Source of the DNA: Nelumbo lutea | Lineage: Eukaryota; Streptophyta; Magnoliopsida; Proteales; Nelumbonaceae | Length of the DNA stretch: 64,000 nucleotides | Reading direction: 5' to 3' | Assembly (NCBI GenBank): GCA_022828595.1 | Contig: JAKGHH010000002.1 | Span: 109,303,254 to 109,367,253, forward strand | Shown here: piece after piece, positions 45,840-57,305 of the stretch | Numbering within the stretch: position 1 is the first letter of the stretch | Layout of the letters: each line of letters opens with the position of its first letter | Translations under genes and position numbers: made by a program | The notes under the pieces: generated by a model | What the model saw: only the letters and a program-made list of their open reading frames with translations | Database searches by the model: none | Told to the model about the DNA's origin: nothing

Positions 45840-47980
45840 TGTGAGCTTTAAGAAACTCATGGCTAACTCAAAGAGTTGGAGTCACCACACAGTTTTTAGA
45901 GGAAATGGGCCATCATTTTCAGGATTGAAATATTCGAATTGAATTTTTGATAGTGACTCCGTGCTTCACCAAGGAAAGCACTTAACCGAGGGATTTTGGA
46001 TTTAAAGGATTAGGAGAGGGAAGGTTTTAGGCACCCCTCTCTCCAAGCTGCTGTAGCAGCCTAAAATGGGAGAAGTTCAGGCTCAAATTCTGGCAAAACA
46101 CCAATTAACAGGATTGCTCAAAGCTCATAAAATATGGCAAAAACATTCCCAACTTCATACAAAATTGGTTTGAGATGATGTTATTGGGTCTTAGGTATTG
46201 GTTTCCCTAAGACTATCACCACTCTACCTCTTTTTCTCAATCTGGAGGAATCTAAGAATGCAAGTTTCCTAGTATTTTAGGGTTTTAAGCAATATGAAAC
46301 TAAACTAAAAGCAAAGAGATGGTGGAATAAGAGTCCTACCTCTCATGTACAGCCTTGAAGGAAACTTTCTAGCAACTAAAAGGACTTGAAAGGAAACTTG
46401 AGCAAGGCATGAGCTAGGCTGTGCCTTTTTGGTGTTAAGTTGGAAAACAGGGGATGAGGCTTGAGCTTTATTTCAGAGATTTTGGGATTTCAAGCAAGAT
46501 GGGTGTATCACAAAAGTTGGGAAAACTGTCCCCTCTCCTTTAAGCTCAAGTTGGGCCTCTATTTATAGAGAAAATGGAGGGAGGTAGGTCTGAAATTCAT
46601 CCAGCTACAGTGTCTATGATTTAGTAGAGTTTTTTTACTGAAGTAGGCAAGGATTTTGAGAAAGAAGGAACTATAGTTGACCATACCTTCTTTGCGCAAC
46701 AAATTTTCTTGATTTTGGGTGGTTTCTCATGGATTTTGTGCGTCCAATGATGGATTGAGGCATGCCAGACGTTGCAGCCCCTTAATTGGTGGTGATAGTG
46801 GCAAAAAACATACATTTGATGAAAATTTAAATGAGGTTGTCCTTTCTTAATTTTAAGTGGGGGCTTGTTTGGTATTTTGAGCTTTTTAAGCCTAGTAGGC
46901 TCAAATCCATTGGTCCAATTGTTTTAATGGGGTTAAGTAAGGAGCTGACGTCAGTCTCCACCCTCTTAAGATTCTAAGTTGGAAAGCTGATGTGGTAATT
47001 CAATCTAGTGCGTCAAGATGGTATCTATTTGGTTTAACGGTCAAATGGATGGATTTGGTCATGAGATTTGGCGTGTTGGGGGTTTTTTGAGTCTCTGAAC
47101 ACAATGGTGAGGTCTGATCGGACAAATAGGGTCGAGATAATTGAGATCTACGACTGACAGGTTAAAATTAATAAGATTTACTGAAATAGAATCTTTGTTT
47201 GATGAAGGGTCAAATGAGAGAATTTTGGGATGAAATTTGGTGGGTAGGCCATTTTGAGCATCCCGAATCTGATGGAAGTGATGAATCTTTGATCAGAAGT
47301 GCAAATTGACTGGTTTCTAGTTCAGTTCACGATCTTAGCTTATGGTTTTCTAATCATTGAGAGTGTTTGAAATGAAATCTTGCTTTTTCAATGGTCAAAT
47401 AGAAGTGTTTGATCGTGAAATTTGATGTACTGGGGTTCTTTGTGTCCTTGAGTATGGTGGCGGGGTCTGATTGTTCAAATAAGGCTTGGATGATGGAGAT
47501 TCATGACATGTGAGCTTTTGTTTAATAAGATTCGTCAAAACAGAATCCAGGCTTGGTGTTGGGTCAAACAAGGGAATTTTGGGATAAAATTTGGTGGGTA
47601 GGTATGGATTGGGGTTATGAGGCTATTGGAATGGTTTGATCGTGTTGGGTATGTATAGATCACGGGTTTTAGGTTTGAGGAGCGTCGTAGTGTTATATGC
47701 ATCAAAATTGGATCTCTAATGGATGATTGGCTAGATCTAGGAATTTATGGTTGAAACTTTGCGTGATTGTTTGATCGGGGATAAAGTATGGTGATGTGGC
47801 ATAATCAAAACCATCAAAAGGGAATCATGTAGATTTAACGATGGATTTATGGGCATTTGGGCTAAAATTTGGTTTCTTATGGTTTTGACATGTTTTAAAG
47901 TGACTGGTGTGATTCGATCAAGCATCCAAAATGTGGGAGATGGGCCAAAGAAGGGACCGAGCAAAAATCGAGTGCTAACA
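45840..47980 (-). mobile_element. Candidate solo LTR, 2.1 kb
   Basis: Runs TGTGAGC...GCTAACA (TG...CA), bordered by ATCGT (45835-45839) and ATTGT (47981-47985), a 5-bp duplication with one mismatch. A strong minus-strand TATA box (CTCTATAAATAGAGGC, about 46569-46554) sits inside, so the LTR would be read on the minus strand. The upstream (U3) part then holds tandem repeats of about 170 bp. There is no second LTR, primer site or coding region, so a solo LTR is the best reading; a non-coding element of another class remains possible. Confidence 0.6.
47036..47900. repeat. Degenerate tandem repeats, about 170 bp, paired as a 354-bp unit
   Basis: A core (G)AAATTTGGTGnGTnGG recurs at 47066, 47235, 47420, 47589 and weakly at 47756 and 47867. 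Every second copy is most alike: 47041-47240 resembles 47395-47595 over more than 190 bp, for example ...GGGGTCTGAT...CAAATA and AATTTGGTGGGTAGG. Confidence 0.75.
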
Positions 47981-48054
47981 ATTGTATATAAACCGATTAA
48001 AACTGAAACGGCCCAATTTTAGTCACATACATATGCATGTGTGAACCCATAGCC

Positions 48055-48210
48055 CACTACCAAAAAAAAAAAAAAAAGACTTTTAGCGGCAGTTTTCACG
48101 GCAACCGGCAAACTGTCACTAAAAGAATTGTTGCTAGACGTTCTACCAGTGGTTTTTGCGGCTGCCGCTAAAAACTACTTTTAGCTGACTTCTGCTAAAG
48201 GTTGTTTTCC
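48055..48210 (+). mobile_element. CACTA (En/Spm-type) transposon end
   Basis: Starts CACTACC followed by a run of 15-17 A and GACTTTTAGCGGC, then subterminal repeats of GCGGC/GCCGCTAAAA in both orientations up to about 48205. This is the typical left end of plant CACTA elements. The opposite end (…TAGTG preceded by T) could not be found in the window. Confidence 0.75.
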
Positions 48211-48479
48211 AAATGACCTAGTTATATTTAATTTTCTTCAAATTACCTGTTTTCTCTATATATTCATTTAAACTGAAATAAAATACAAAAGATGAAAAAG
48301 CATCATTTACAATAAATTTTAAAAAGACATTCTCCATTCAAACAATTTGAATCACAAATGCATCATATTTTCAATTTGATAATTTCTTGGTTTGTACAAA
48401 AATTCAATAGGGTCTGAACAAAAGAGAATGTGACTGCTACACATTCCACTCTTTTGCTTTTGGAAGCCCGGATTTGATC

Positions 48480-49217
48480 TGCAAGTGAAATTTTTCTTCG
48501 CACTTTCTCTCTTCTTATAAACTCAAGATCCATATATTCATACGAGGGAAAGAAAGTCTTATGTACTCCTGCCTGCCTAATGCCATCTTCCTGAATTTCA
48601 TGTCCTCATTGTACCGCATTGTGACATAATCTGAGCTCCCATAGGAGTTGATGTCACGGAGGAAGCCTGTCAATTGCTTCTATTGCTGCAACACTACTTT
48701 GATCAGGATGCAAGTATTTTTCATAAGTTACTTTCAATGGTCCCCTTGCAACAGCCTTCTGGATTTTGCCATCTTCCTGAATTTCATGTCCTCATTGTAC
48801 CGCATTGTGACATAATCTGAGCTCCCATAGGAGTTGATGTCACCGAGGAAGCCTGTCAATTGCTTCTATTGCTGCAACACTACTTTGATCAGGATGCAAG
48901 TATTTTTCATATGTTACTCTCAATGGTCCCCTTGCAACAGCCTTCTGGATTTTCAAAATCATATGTGCACATTCTCTGCATATGAAGCCCAAACAAATGC
49001 AATTCAATCTTTACAAGGAAAACTTGTAGATTCTAGTTCCAGGGAAATTGGCAAAAGAAACCCTTACTTCTTGAGCAGTTGAAAGCTGCATTGCATCATT
49101 GCACGATAGAAACCTCATAGACATCACCCGGTAAATGGGAAAACCAAGATAGCTGCCAACTTCCTTACGAGAAGTAATTATAAGAATGTAAGTTCCTATA
49201 CAAAAATTAAGAACCAA
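48480..49217 (-). pseudogene. Unassigned plant gene fragment with duplicated exon
   Basis: Minus-strand exons read SRKEVGSYLGFPIYRVMSMR with SCNDAMQLSTAQE (about 49165-49060). After an intron come ECAHMILKIQKAVARGPLRV, KYLHPDQSSVAAIEAIDRLP and SYGSSDYVTMRYNEDMKFRK (48985-48780). The last exon is tandemly duplicated (period 196 bp). A frame break between IDRLP and DINSYGSS is present in both copies. I do not recognise the family with confidence; it may belong with the neighbouring ATXR3-like fragment. Order and breaks point to a pseudogene. Confidence 0.55.
48581..48953. repeat. 196-bp tandem duplication
   Basis: Copies at 48581-48776 and 48777-48953 differ by only a few bases (for example CACGGAGG/CACCGAGG, ATAAGTTACTTT/ATATGTTACTCT). 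The copy covers one exon of the gene fragment. Confidence 0.93.
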
Positions 49218-49649
49218 TTATTTATCTGCCAGCCTTTAGAATAAATGGTGAGTCTCCAAGAAATTTGGCTGGCTCAAACTCAAAGACCAGAATCTAGAAG
49301 AGAAAATAATGTTTTGAACTATATATGAATAATTGAATACATATCAAGGGAATCCAATAAAGCTAACAATCTTTTATCTAAGCTTTTCAATGATGTAAAT
49401 GAATCTTTTTTGTTTACTTTGGGCTTCCCGGATGAGCCCTCCCAAAGTACTACAGATATTGCCTGACATTATAGGTATTCCCAGTGGTAGATCTATATGA
49501 CCCTTCTTCATGTGAATAAAGTTTTCAGCTTTGCCCCAAAAAACAAAAGACTCAATAATAGGGACCGAAGTTTGTAGCTCAATGGAGAAGTGTTATTTTA
49601 TCAATATCCACATACCACAAATGTAAGGTCTTATATATGGAATTTATGA

Positions 49650-50651
49650 GGGATCTTTCCATCAGGATCTTTTGCATGATTTCCATCAGGAATTCTTGCA
49701 AGCATAAATCTGAGGTTCTTGGGCCATAGACACGTTGACGATGCAATGGCTTCTGAACCTTGGCATAGAAGGAGACAATATCAGGCAACAACAAACAGCC
49801 CCTTCTCGCCCTCCCTAGGCTGCAATCTGGATCAGCATTAGCTTGGTTATGCCAATAAATCAACTGCCCCAAACAATAATTTTCACCATATGTCTTGCAA
49901 TACTCCTGGAAACCTGACCCCAACTTATCAGTATACTTGGGGCCCAAGTCTAGAGGATTAATGTATACAGGAGGAGAAGTTACAGTCCTGTATGCATGCA
50001 TGTGAAGAACTCTTTTTAGTCAAAGCAAAGAAAATCACCTCCATATTAATCAAATACAGGAGAACACTGCTACGAAATTTCAACTAACCCAAACTCAAAT
50101 AATATTTTGTATAAGCATAAAGGTGGATCAAATCAGCAGCTGCATCATGCCGACACTTGTATGTACATGGAAGTCTTCAAACTTCATCCCTCAACCTTGT
50201 AAAAGAAGGGGGGTGGGAAGTAATGAGTGACAATCATAAATCATTATAAACATCAGCTGTAAGAGACAGTAAACCACACTGCTTACCATAATAAAGATTT
50301 CTGCAGTTCTCTCTGGAGATCTACAGATCCAGAAGGGTCATGCTCTCAAATCTTCTCTTTTAAGTCATCTAGCAAGCCCTCTTCCATATGAGGAGCCATG
50401 CACCGGACTAACTCTTCAACAAGTGATCCTTCCCCTTTCCATAGGGCTGAAACTACTGCTTCAGGACTAAGCTTCTCCAGTGGGGGTGGAGCTTTATTTG
50501 GGTCACCAAATACACTTTTCATTACATACCTTACCTATTAACATGAATTACATTCAGAAGAAGGCCAAATTGATCCCAGAATTTAATAACTTAATCATAT
50601 CAATAGAATTCAGATCACAATGAAAGACAAGCAATGGGGGGGTGGGGGTGG

Positions 50652-50693
<42 letters not shown>

Positions 50694-50779
50694 CTCCCTC
50701 TTAAGTAAAAATAGAAAGGTAAGCACCTTATCAAGAGTAAGAGCCAAATTCTGAAGCCTCTGGTTATAGACCCCCTCAG
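49650..50779 (-). pseudogene. ATXR3: ATXR3/SDG2-like histone methyltransferase, C-terminal fragment
   Basis: ATXR3/SDG2 is the plant SET-domain enzyme mainly responsible for H3K4 trimethylation. The region after SET is seen here in order on the minus strand. Exon 50779-50727 reads EGVYNQRLQNLALTLDK. Exon 50534-50287 reads VFGDPNKAPPPLEKLSPE, WKGEGSLVEELVRCMAPHME and HDPSGS. The exon around 50200-50106 reads LPCTYKCRHDAAADLIHLYA. Exon 50001 to about 49690 reads PVYINPLDLGPKYTDKLGSG, YCKTYGENYCLGQLIYWHNQ and QRVYGPRT. Introns keep GT/AG ends. A TGA interrupts the 50534-50287 exon, another lies in the next exon, and a frameshift follows QRVYGPRT. SET itself is absent from the window, so this is a pseudogene fragment. 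Confidence 0.82.
50637..50692 (+). repeat. GT-rich/GA microsatellite
   Basis: GGGGGGGTGGGGGTGGGGG followed by about 18 AG units, within an intron of the ATXR3-like pseudogene. Confidence 0.95.
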
Positions 50780-53382
50780 CTGTGTTACATGAACTCTTTG
50801 AAACTAATAAACAAATCATGTTACAACAAGCATATAAATTGATCAACCTTTGGCATGTCTATAACATGAAAGTAAAACATCTCAAATACTTATAAAATCT
50901 AGGTAAGAAACATAAAATTTTTAATGGTACCAATCAGAGGCATTGGATTAATAGTATGAGAAAGAATACAAAATAACAAATGAACAAGAATGATATCAAT
51001 ATAAAAAGTGTGAACCCATCCCAAAGCTGCACAATGTAAAGAACTTTTTCACAACTCATAAAGACAAAAAGATAAAAGCCGTAAAACAAAAAGAAACAAA
51101 ATATAAGATGTATGATATAGACATCAAAAAAAAAGTGTGAAACCACTTGAATGATGTGACTGCTGGCAATTTGTTGGTTGCAGAGCAAGTGGCTAATATT
51201 CAATACCAAGGTCCATGAATGATGTGACAAATACAGAATTAGCTCCCAGGTAGTGACTAGTGAGGCCTGCGAAGAGCTTCCAGTGATGTTAAGTCAACAG
51301 CCTGGTGACCCAACTGGTCAAATCATTGAACCATATGATCAGTCATTTGTTTACTGGGTTGTTAATATTAAACATTTTTTTTTACAAATTCAGTAATGTT
51401 TAGAACATACTGGTCAAAACCAGGCCAAATCAACCTTTGCAAAGTTGATAAAACCTGAAATTGAGTTGATCATCACAAAGAAGCAGGTTCTACTCCAACA
51501 AAGTACTGTTCAAGATCCTAAGTCACTACATGCTACAAAGCCTGTATTGCAGAATTCCACTGATCAGAGGAAGAAAAACCATAGAAAGAAAGCAATACCA
51601 GTCAAAGATCCAACTATGAATAATTCAGTTGTGAGTTTGCTTATAATCTCTCTCTCTTTCTCTCTCTCTCTCTCCCCCCCCCCAAGCAATTTTTGTGGAT
51701 CTTGTCTGATCTCTTTAGATAGATATTCATTAATAATTGCAGAAACAACAGCTGGATCAGACCTTCTTTGACTACAGGTCTACAGCTGCCACTAGAAGTA
51801 CCAAGGCCAAGGCCACAGTGATTTCAACCATACAATTTCCTGGTCTATTGGCATTTTTTTTCTGGAGGATGAGGTAATGTTTAATGGCTCATGATTCCTA
51901 TTAGACATCACTGTTATGTATTGCAATGCCATCTTTCTCAGGCCTTTGTTCTTACAAACTCTGTGTCTATCAATTCATGGTGTATGTGGCTCTATTGGCC
52001 ACAAATTTGGAAGGAATATTGCTTCTTGACTGCATTTTTCTGTGTCCATCTGCTTGGTGTATCCTCGTTGATTTTCTTTTTTCTTTGAGAAAGATTGACC
52101 CTTGTAAAATTTAACATATTAAATCACTAAACTGTGACATACGACTGTAAAGAACAGTAAAATGGCTATAATACTGAGAGGTATTGTAAACTAGAAGTCT
52201 TTTCCATGTAACATGCTAAATACCGATTTTGTATATTCTTCTCGTGATTATTTACATTTGTTCAACTTTTGTGTCATTGTGTTGAATAAACACATGTATC
52301 TGAACTTCTTGCTAAGTTCAGACAGCTATTGGTCCAATAAATATAAGAAAATATAAGTTTCTTTTCTCCAATGCTTCTGATAGTTGTAAAAGCCACTGTA
52401 TTGGACTTGTCACCCTCACTTATAAAGGAAAAATAATAATGACTTTGGTACATTTCATTTATGAATTCTGTGAACTTATATGTCAAGGAGCTTGGAGGCT
52501 GAAATCATCTCATCAGGCATTGTCTTGGATTAAATGAATTCAATCAAACAATTATCCACGACTATAAGTTACCTGCATTTATTAAGGATAATTTTTCCTC
52601 CTTAGTAGTATTTATTTTGGTGAAGAGGAATTGGGGGTGGGGCAGAGCAGGGTGCACTTGAGGCCCACTGGCCATAGCACAGAGAGCCTGTGTATCTGCT
52701 GGTTTGATTCCATGCCTTCTAAATGGAGGGCTTTCCATGCAACCATCTCGACTACTAGGTCATTGGCCTCCTGGGTAGTATGTGGTTTATTAAAAAAGAC
52801 CTTGAATCTAAGATGTTAAGTGAACTAACATCAGTCCTGAATTTAAGTATCTAACTTCAACATTTATTTGACCATTGGAGAGACCATTTATTCTCCTACT
52901 CAACGCCACCATCAAGTTGGAACTGGGTACCTTTCTACCATCAATGGACTAGGATATACTTAGGCAATCACAAATCATGAACATACTACAAATGATCCTA
53001 TAGTACAATCAATACAACCTTGTCTTAAAGCTCTTTTTCTCATTCCAATTCAATTGGAGATAAGTAGAAGGGATAGCTTCTGAAACCATTTGAATGACTA
53101 TCTTGTCTTATTATTACTATAACTGTTTTGTCTTTATCATCACTACTTTTCTTTTATTATCTACTATTTTTCCTTATTCCATGATAATGCAAGAAGAACA
53201 AGCATTGAGGCATGACACTTCCATAAATAAATTGCCCATACCGTTTCGATCTCCTTGCTATTTTTCATCAAACTCAAGAGTTCAGCTATGTAGAATAGAT
53301 GCCTAGGCAGTTGTATGAGAATAAGAGTCCCACTTAATGGATTTAGTGCATTTCATAATCTTTTTGTTGTCATACAAATCAT
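50780..53382. other. Unassigned sequence between pseudogene fragments
   Basis: AT-rich, no accepted gene. A CT microsatellite with a poly-C run lies at 51645-51683. The segment 51290-51430 resembles the family 2 MITE weakly (GGTGACCCAACTGGTC...). Short open frames show no conserved domain. Confidence 0.4.
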
Positions 53383-54024
53383 AGAGAATTACTACTTAAG
53401 AAATTGGATTGGATGCTTTCTTCCAATAAGTTTCTCCAACATCAACGATATGTTGATAAACAGAAGGAATACCATATTCTAGGGATTTAATCATTTATTG
53501 ATCTATAGCCAGGTACCTCACATCTGCATGGCAGTCAAATAAATTCTTTAGGATTGAATCAAACCAAAAACAGTAATAAACATGGTTGTAAAAGAATGTA
53601 ACACTCACCATCCACAATTTTGTGAATCAAAGAACAATATTAATGTTAAAACAATAAATACATTTAGACATAAAGAGATGAAAGTTGGAAACCATCCAAG
53701 TTTAGAGAATTACTACTTAAGAAATTGGATTGGATGCTTTCTTCCAATAAGTTTCTCCAACTTCAACGATATGTTGATAAACAGAAGGAATAACATATTC
53801 TAGGGATTTAATCATTTATTGATCTATAGCCAGGTACCTCACATCTGCATGGCAATCAAATAAATTCTTTAGGATTGAATCAAACCAAAAACAGTAATAA
53901 ACAAGGTTGTAAAAGAATGTAACACTCACCATCCACAATTTTGTGAATCAAAGAACAATATTAATGTTAAAACAATAAATACATTTAGACATAAAGAGAT
54001 GAAAGTTGGAAACCATCCAATTTT
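53383..54024. repeat. 321-bp tandem duplication with exon-like sequence
   Basis: Copies 53383-53703 and 53704-54024 are nearly identical. On the minus strand each contains an exon-like block LFDCHADVRYLAID, then after a stop MIKSLEY(V)IPSVYQHIVEVGE. It follows a possible acceptor (CTAAAG) at the corresponding position. The protein was not identified. Confidence 0.9.
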
Positions 54025-54180
54025 AGACCTGAAAGTTAACTGTTTTTTTTCCTATTATTCTTCATAAGGTAAAATACTCAGTTCAATAGATCCAAGATCC
54101 AGAACTTAACATGTATTTAGCTTGAAATCAATAGAGCATACCAAAAATCTGCATCAGTTGCTGGGATTCTTAATAATCCT

Positions 54181-54420
54181 CTACAGGACTACTGTTCTTG
54201 CCCTTCTTATATCCCTGCTGCATTTGTCAGCATGCTCACCCAGATCCTCAATGCTCTTGGCAAAAATCCCCAATTTCTTCTTGATTTCCTCTATTCCAGA
54301 CTTCACAGCATCCTCTTCTCGAAGAGCAAAATCAGCATTTTGCATTAGAGGGGATGCCACCATGGCAGCAGCCACCACCGATCCTATGATAGTATCTACT
54401 TTAAAGTCTAGTAACTTTCA
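54181..54420 (-). pseudogene. Unassigned exon-like block
   Basis: The minus strand reads [20 protein letters not shown] and [20 protein letters not shown], then [16 protein letters not shown] and a stop. It has the amphipathic, coiled-coil-like look of a real exon and is preceded by a possible acceptor. The family was not recognised; it may belong to the same broken gene as the duplicated exon at 53383-54024. Confidence 0.45.
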
Positions 54421-54429
54421 TTTTTGTGT

Positions 54430-55047
54430 GTGAGTGTGGCCATGTGAATTCATTGTTTTCTTCTGTATGCAGGACCATTCCTTTTGTGTGGAACATCATT
54501 ACCGCAGGTTTCATAGAGCAATCAATATTTGGAGTAATTTTTTTCCTGTTCTTGTTAGAAACTTCAGAAAGACTTCTTTTCCTCATTTTTTAATCATGAA
54601 CAAAGCTGCAATGGATGGTTCCAAAAATCTTTGTTGTGTGATCTGGAGGCACATTTATATAGCGGTGGTTCCACTGGTTTCTATATATTGTCATCCCCCT
54701 CTTTTCTTCAGAAAAGAAAACAGCAAGGATTTTGCTTACATATTTGTTTAGAAGATTTGTGTATCAGAAATCATCCATGAACATGGTACCAACCCCATGT
54801 ACAAGACTATTCTTGTACCAGTAACTTCACCGAATCGATTGGTGTCACAAATTCCCAAAATATTAAAAAATACTACAGTAATAAGGGTTTTGTCTTTCAG
54901 AATACGTAATTTAATTGAAAATTTGTCAAGAATTAATTCAGAAAACAGGGTTCCAACAGCAACTACGAAACAAGAATTATGTTGATAAGGCAGTGCTCTG
55001 TTAGTTGCAAGCCACTTTATATACATTGAATCACAATAACAATAACA
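54430..55047. other. Intergenic, nothing recognised
   Basis: Open frames on both strands (54434-54751 plus, 55026-54748 minus) have no identifiable domain. Confidence 0.35.
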
Positions 55048-56704
55048 AGGTTTACCAAATTATTACTGATGAACCTACAATTTATCTATATTTTATGAGG
55101 TTTTTGCATGGATTTTTATGCCGGTTTTATTAATTTTTGCCTTAATTTAGCTTGATTGCAAGAAAGATTTCAGGGGGAGCCAAATCAACACAAAGAAGGT
55201 AAAAGCAAGAAAAGAAAACCCAAAATTTATCAAGTTCAGCCCGGCCCAGCCATGAGAGCAAGAGAATTTCATTCGGCCCAAAAAGAGCAAGTGAATTCCT
55301 TGAGAAAACCCAAGAAAATAAAGCCTAGCTATGAGGAGAATTCGGCCTAGCAAGGAAGGCCCATTTTTAGCCCAAATAACAGCCTAGAGTGTAGCCCACA
55401 TGAGCTCAAAAGCAAGCTAAGTTGTAGCCCAAATAGCAGCCCAAAGGGAGCTAGGGGCGGCAACTTCTAGGAGTTTCTTGAAGAGAAGGAGGGAGCACTC
55501 TAGAAGGTTCATGAGGGGTGTAATACACCCCATTCTAGAGGCTTCAAGAAGGGGCAAGAGCCCCCTTGAAAAACTATATAAGGAGGCCTCTAGGAGGGGA
55601 GAAAGTTGTTCAATTGCTTGAGAGGAAGGCTCTCCCACTCTTAGAGGTTCGGCCACCTTGAGAGAAGAGAAGAGAAGAAGGCTAGGCGCAAGGAAGAAGA
55701 AGAAGGGCTGAAGGAAGTTCAAGACAAGCAAGCTAGAAGAAGAAGGTGAGTTTGAATTGAGAGTTTGTGATTCAAAGATCTTCTGTAATAAATCATTTGT
55801 AGTTTCATTTTCTTTTGATTTGAATTCAGTTTCTTAGTTATATGTTCTTTCTTCTTTCTCCTTGTTTCCATTCTTCCTTGATGTATTTCAGCTTGTAAAA
55901 TTTCAGTTCAGCAATCTAATTCTTTTCGATTCATTCAAATGGTCATGCATTGTATTTGAAGTTTCTTGAATAAGGGTGTGATTGTAGATTAATTCGGCCA
56001 ACTAACCTTCAAAACTCAGATCTGAATTCTAAGATCTGAGATTGCAAGATCTGAATTGCTTGAAAGAGAATTCAGATCTGCAATTTTCAGATTGGGCGAA
56101 TTAATCTACAGCTTGGAATTCCTAGAGTGCTTGAGAGAGACTCTAGGAATTCAGATCTACTATTTAAGAACTGAATTGAGTGCAAGGTTAGAGATAACTT
56201 GCACAATTCAGTTGGTGATCAATTCAGATTTGAATTGATGCCTTAGAAGTGTTTGAAAAAATGCATGCATGGGGATTAGATTCTTGCTAGAGATAGAAGA
56301 ACCGTCACTCATGCATAGGATGAACATGCGCTTGAGAGAGGCTGTTCATGACCTTGGGGTTTCACCAAACCAAGGCTCAATCATGATTCATTCGAATGAT
56401 CCAAATTGATAGATTGCTGAATTCTGAGATTGACATTCACTACTTACTCTTCTAACCTGAATTGAAGGCAATTGGACCAATGATTTAGATAGATTTTAAT
56501 TTAGGATTTCTTAGCTTTCATTAGAGTTTTGATTTATTTGTTGATCAGATAAGAAGTGTTCAATTTAGTATTGGTAATTGTTTCCTAAATCCTCGTGGGA
56601 ACGATACTTCACTCACTACTTTATTACTTGAACGGCTAGTGCACTTGCTAGTGTTACAATGAGCCACACATCAATTACCACCAAGCTAGGTTTACCAAAT
56701 TATT
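55048..56704. mobile_element. Insertion flanked by a 17-bp direct repeat, LTR-like interior
   Basis: AGGTTTACCAAATTATT stands at 55048-55064 and 56688-56704, and the 1623 bp between have no coding region. Inside are a TATA-like CTATATAAGGAGG (about 55573-55585) and, near the right end, CCTCGTGGGAACGATACTTC and GTGCACTTGCTAGTG. Sequences of that kind are found near the end of plant LTRs. A 17-bp duplication is too long for LTR integrase, so the class is open: a solo LTR with chance flanks, or a target-primed insertion. Confidence 0.55.
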
Positions 56705-56979
56705 GCCATCGCACATGTAGTTGGCTGACTAGGAACAAAATAACAGCTAGTATAATTTTCAATCAAAATAGATGAACAAAATAAAAAAATAGAGGAATGC
56801 GACTGAGACGGCAAGAGAGAAGTTTAGTACCTCCTTGGCAAATCGAAGTTGTCCTTTAGAGTTCCTCAGTACTTAGACTAAACTAGCATTTATCAAAGAA
56901 TACAGAGCATAAGTGGTGGAAATAATGAAGAAATCCTAACAAATAGAGAAAAAAGACAACATATATAGGAATTACTTGT

Positions 56980-57305
56980 GAATCAAATGCTGTGGATGCA
57001 TCTGAGAGAGAGACCGTGAGAGACAGAGAGAATCGCTGATGTCCAATCGTGTGTGAGAGAGATAAAGATAGAGCGAGCACGAGTGCAAGAGAGAGAGCAA
57101 GAGAGAGAGAACTTAGCGAGAGAGAGCGGGAGAAAGAGAGACGACTGAGGGAGAGAAATAGAGAGACGACTGAGAGCGAGGGAGAGCAAGAGAGGGATGA
57201 CTGAGAGCGAGAGAGAGCGCGAGAGGAATGATTCAGACTAAGAGAGAGAGAGAGAAAAGGAGAGAGACGACTGAGTGAGAGACAGGAGCGAGAGAGGGAT
57301 GAGAC
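56980..57305. repeat. GA-rich degenerate satellite-like tract
   Basis: Irregular units such as GAGAGAGACGACTGAGAGCGAG recur about every 30-45 bp. It gives an artificial Ser/Leu-rich frame on the minus strand (57338-56883). Confidence 0.85.

Noticed and set aside
51290..51430. Possible further family 2 MITE
   Set aside because: Only scattered similarity and no definable ends.
54748..55026. Overlapping open frames on both strands
   Set aside because: No recognisable protein and no splice signals; likely chance.
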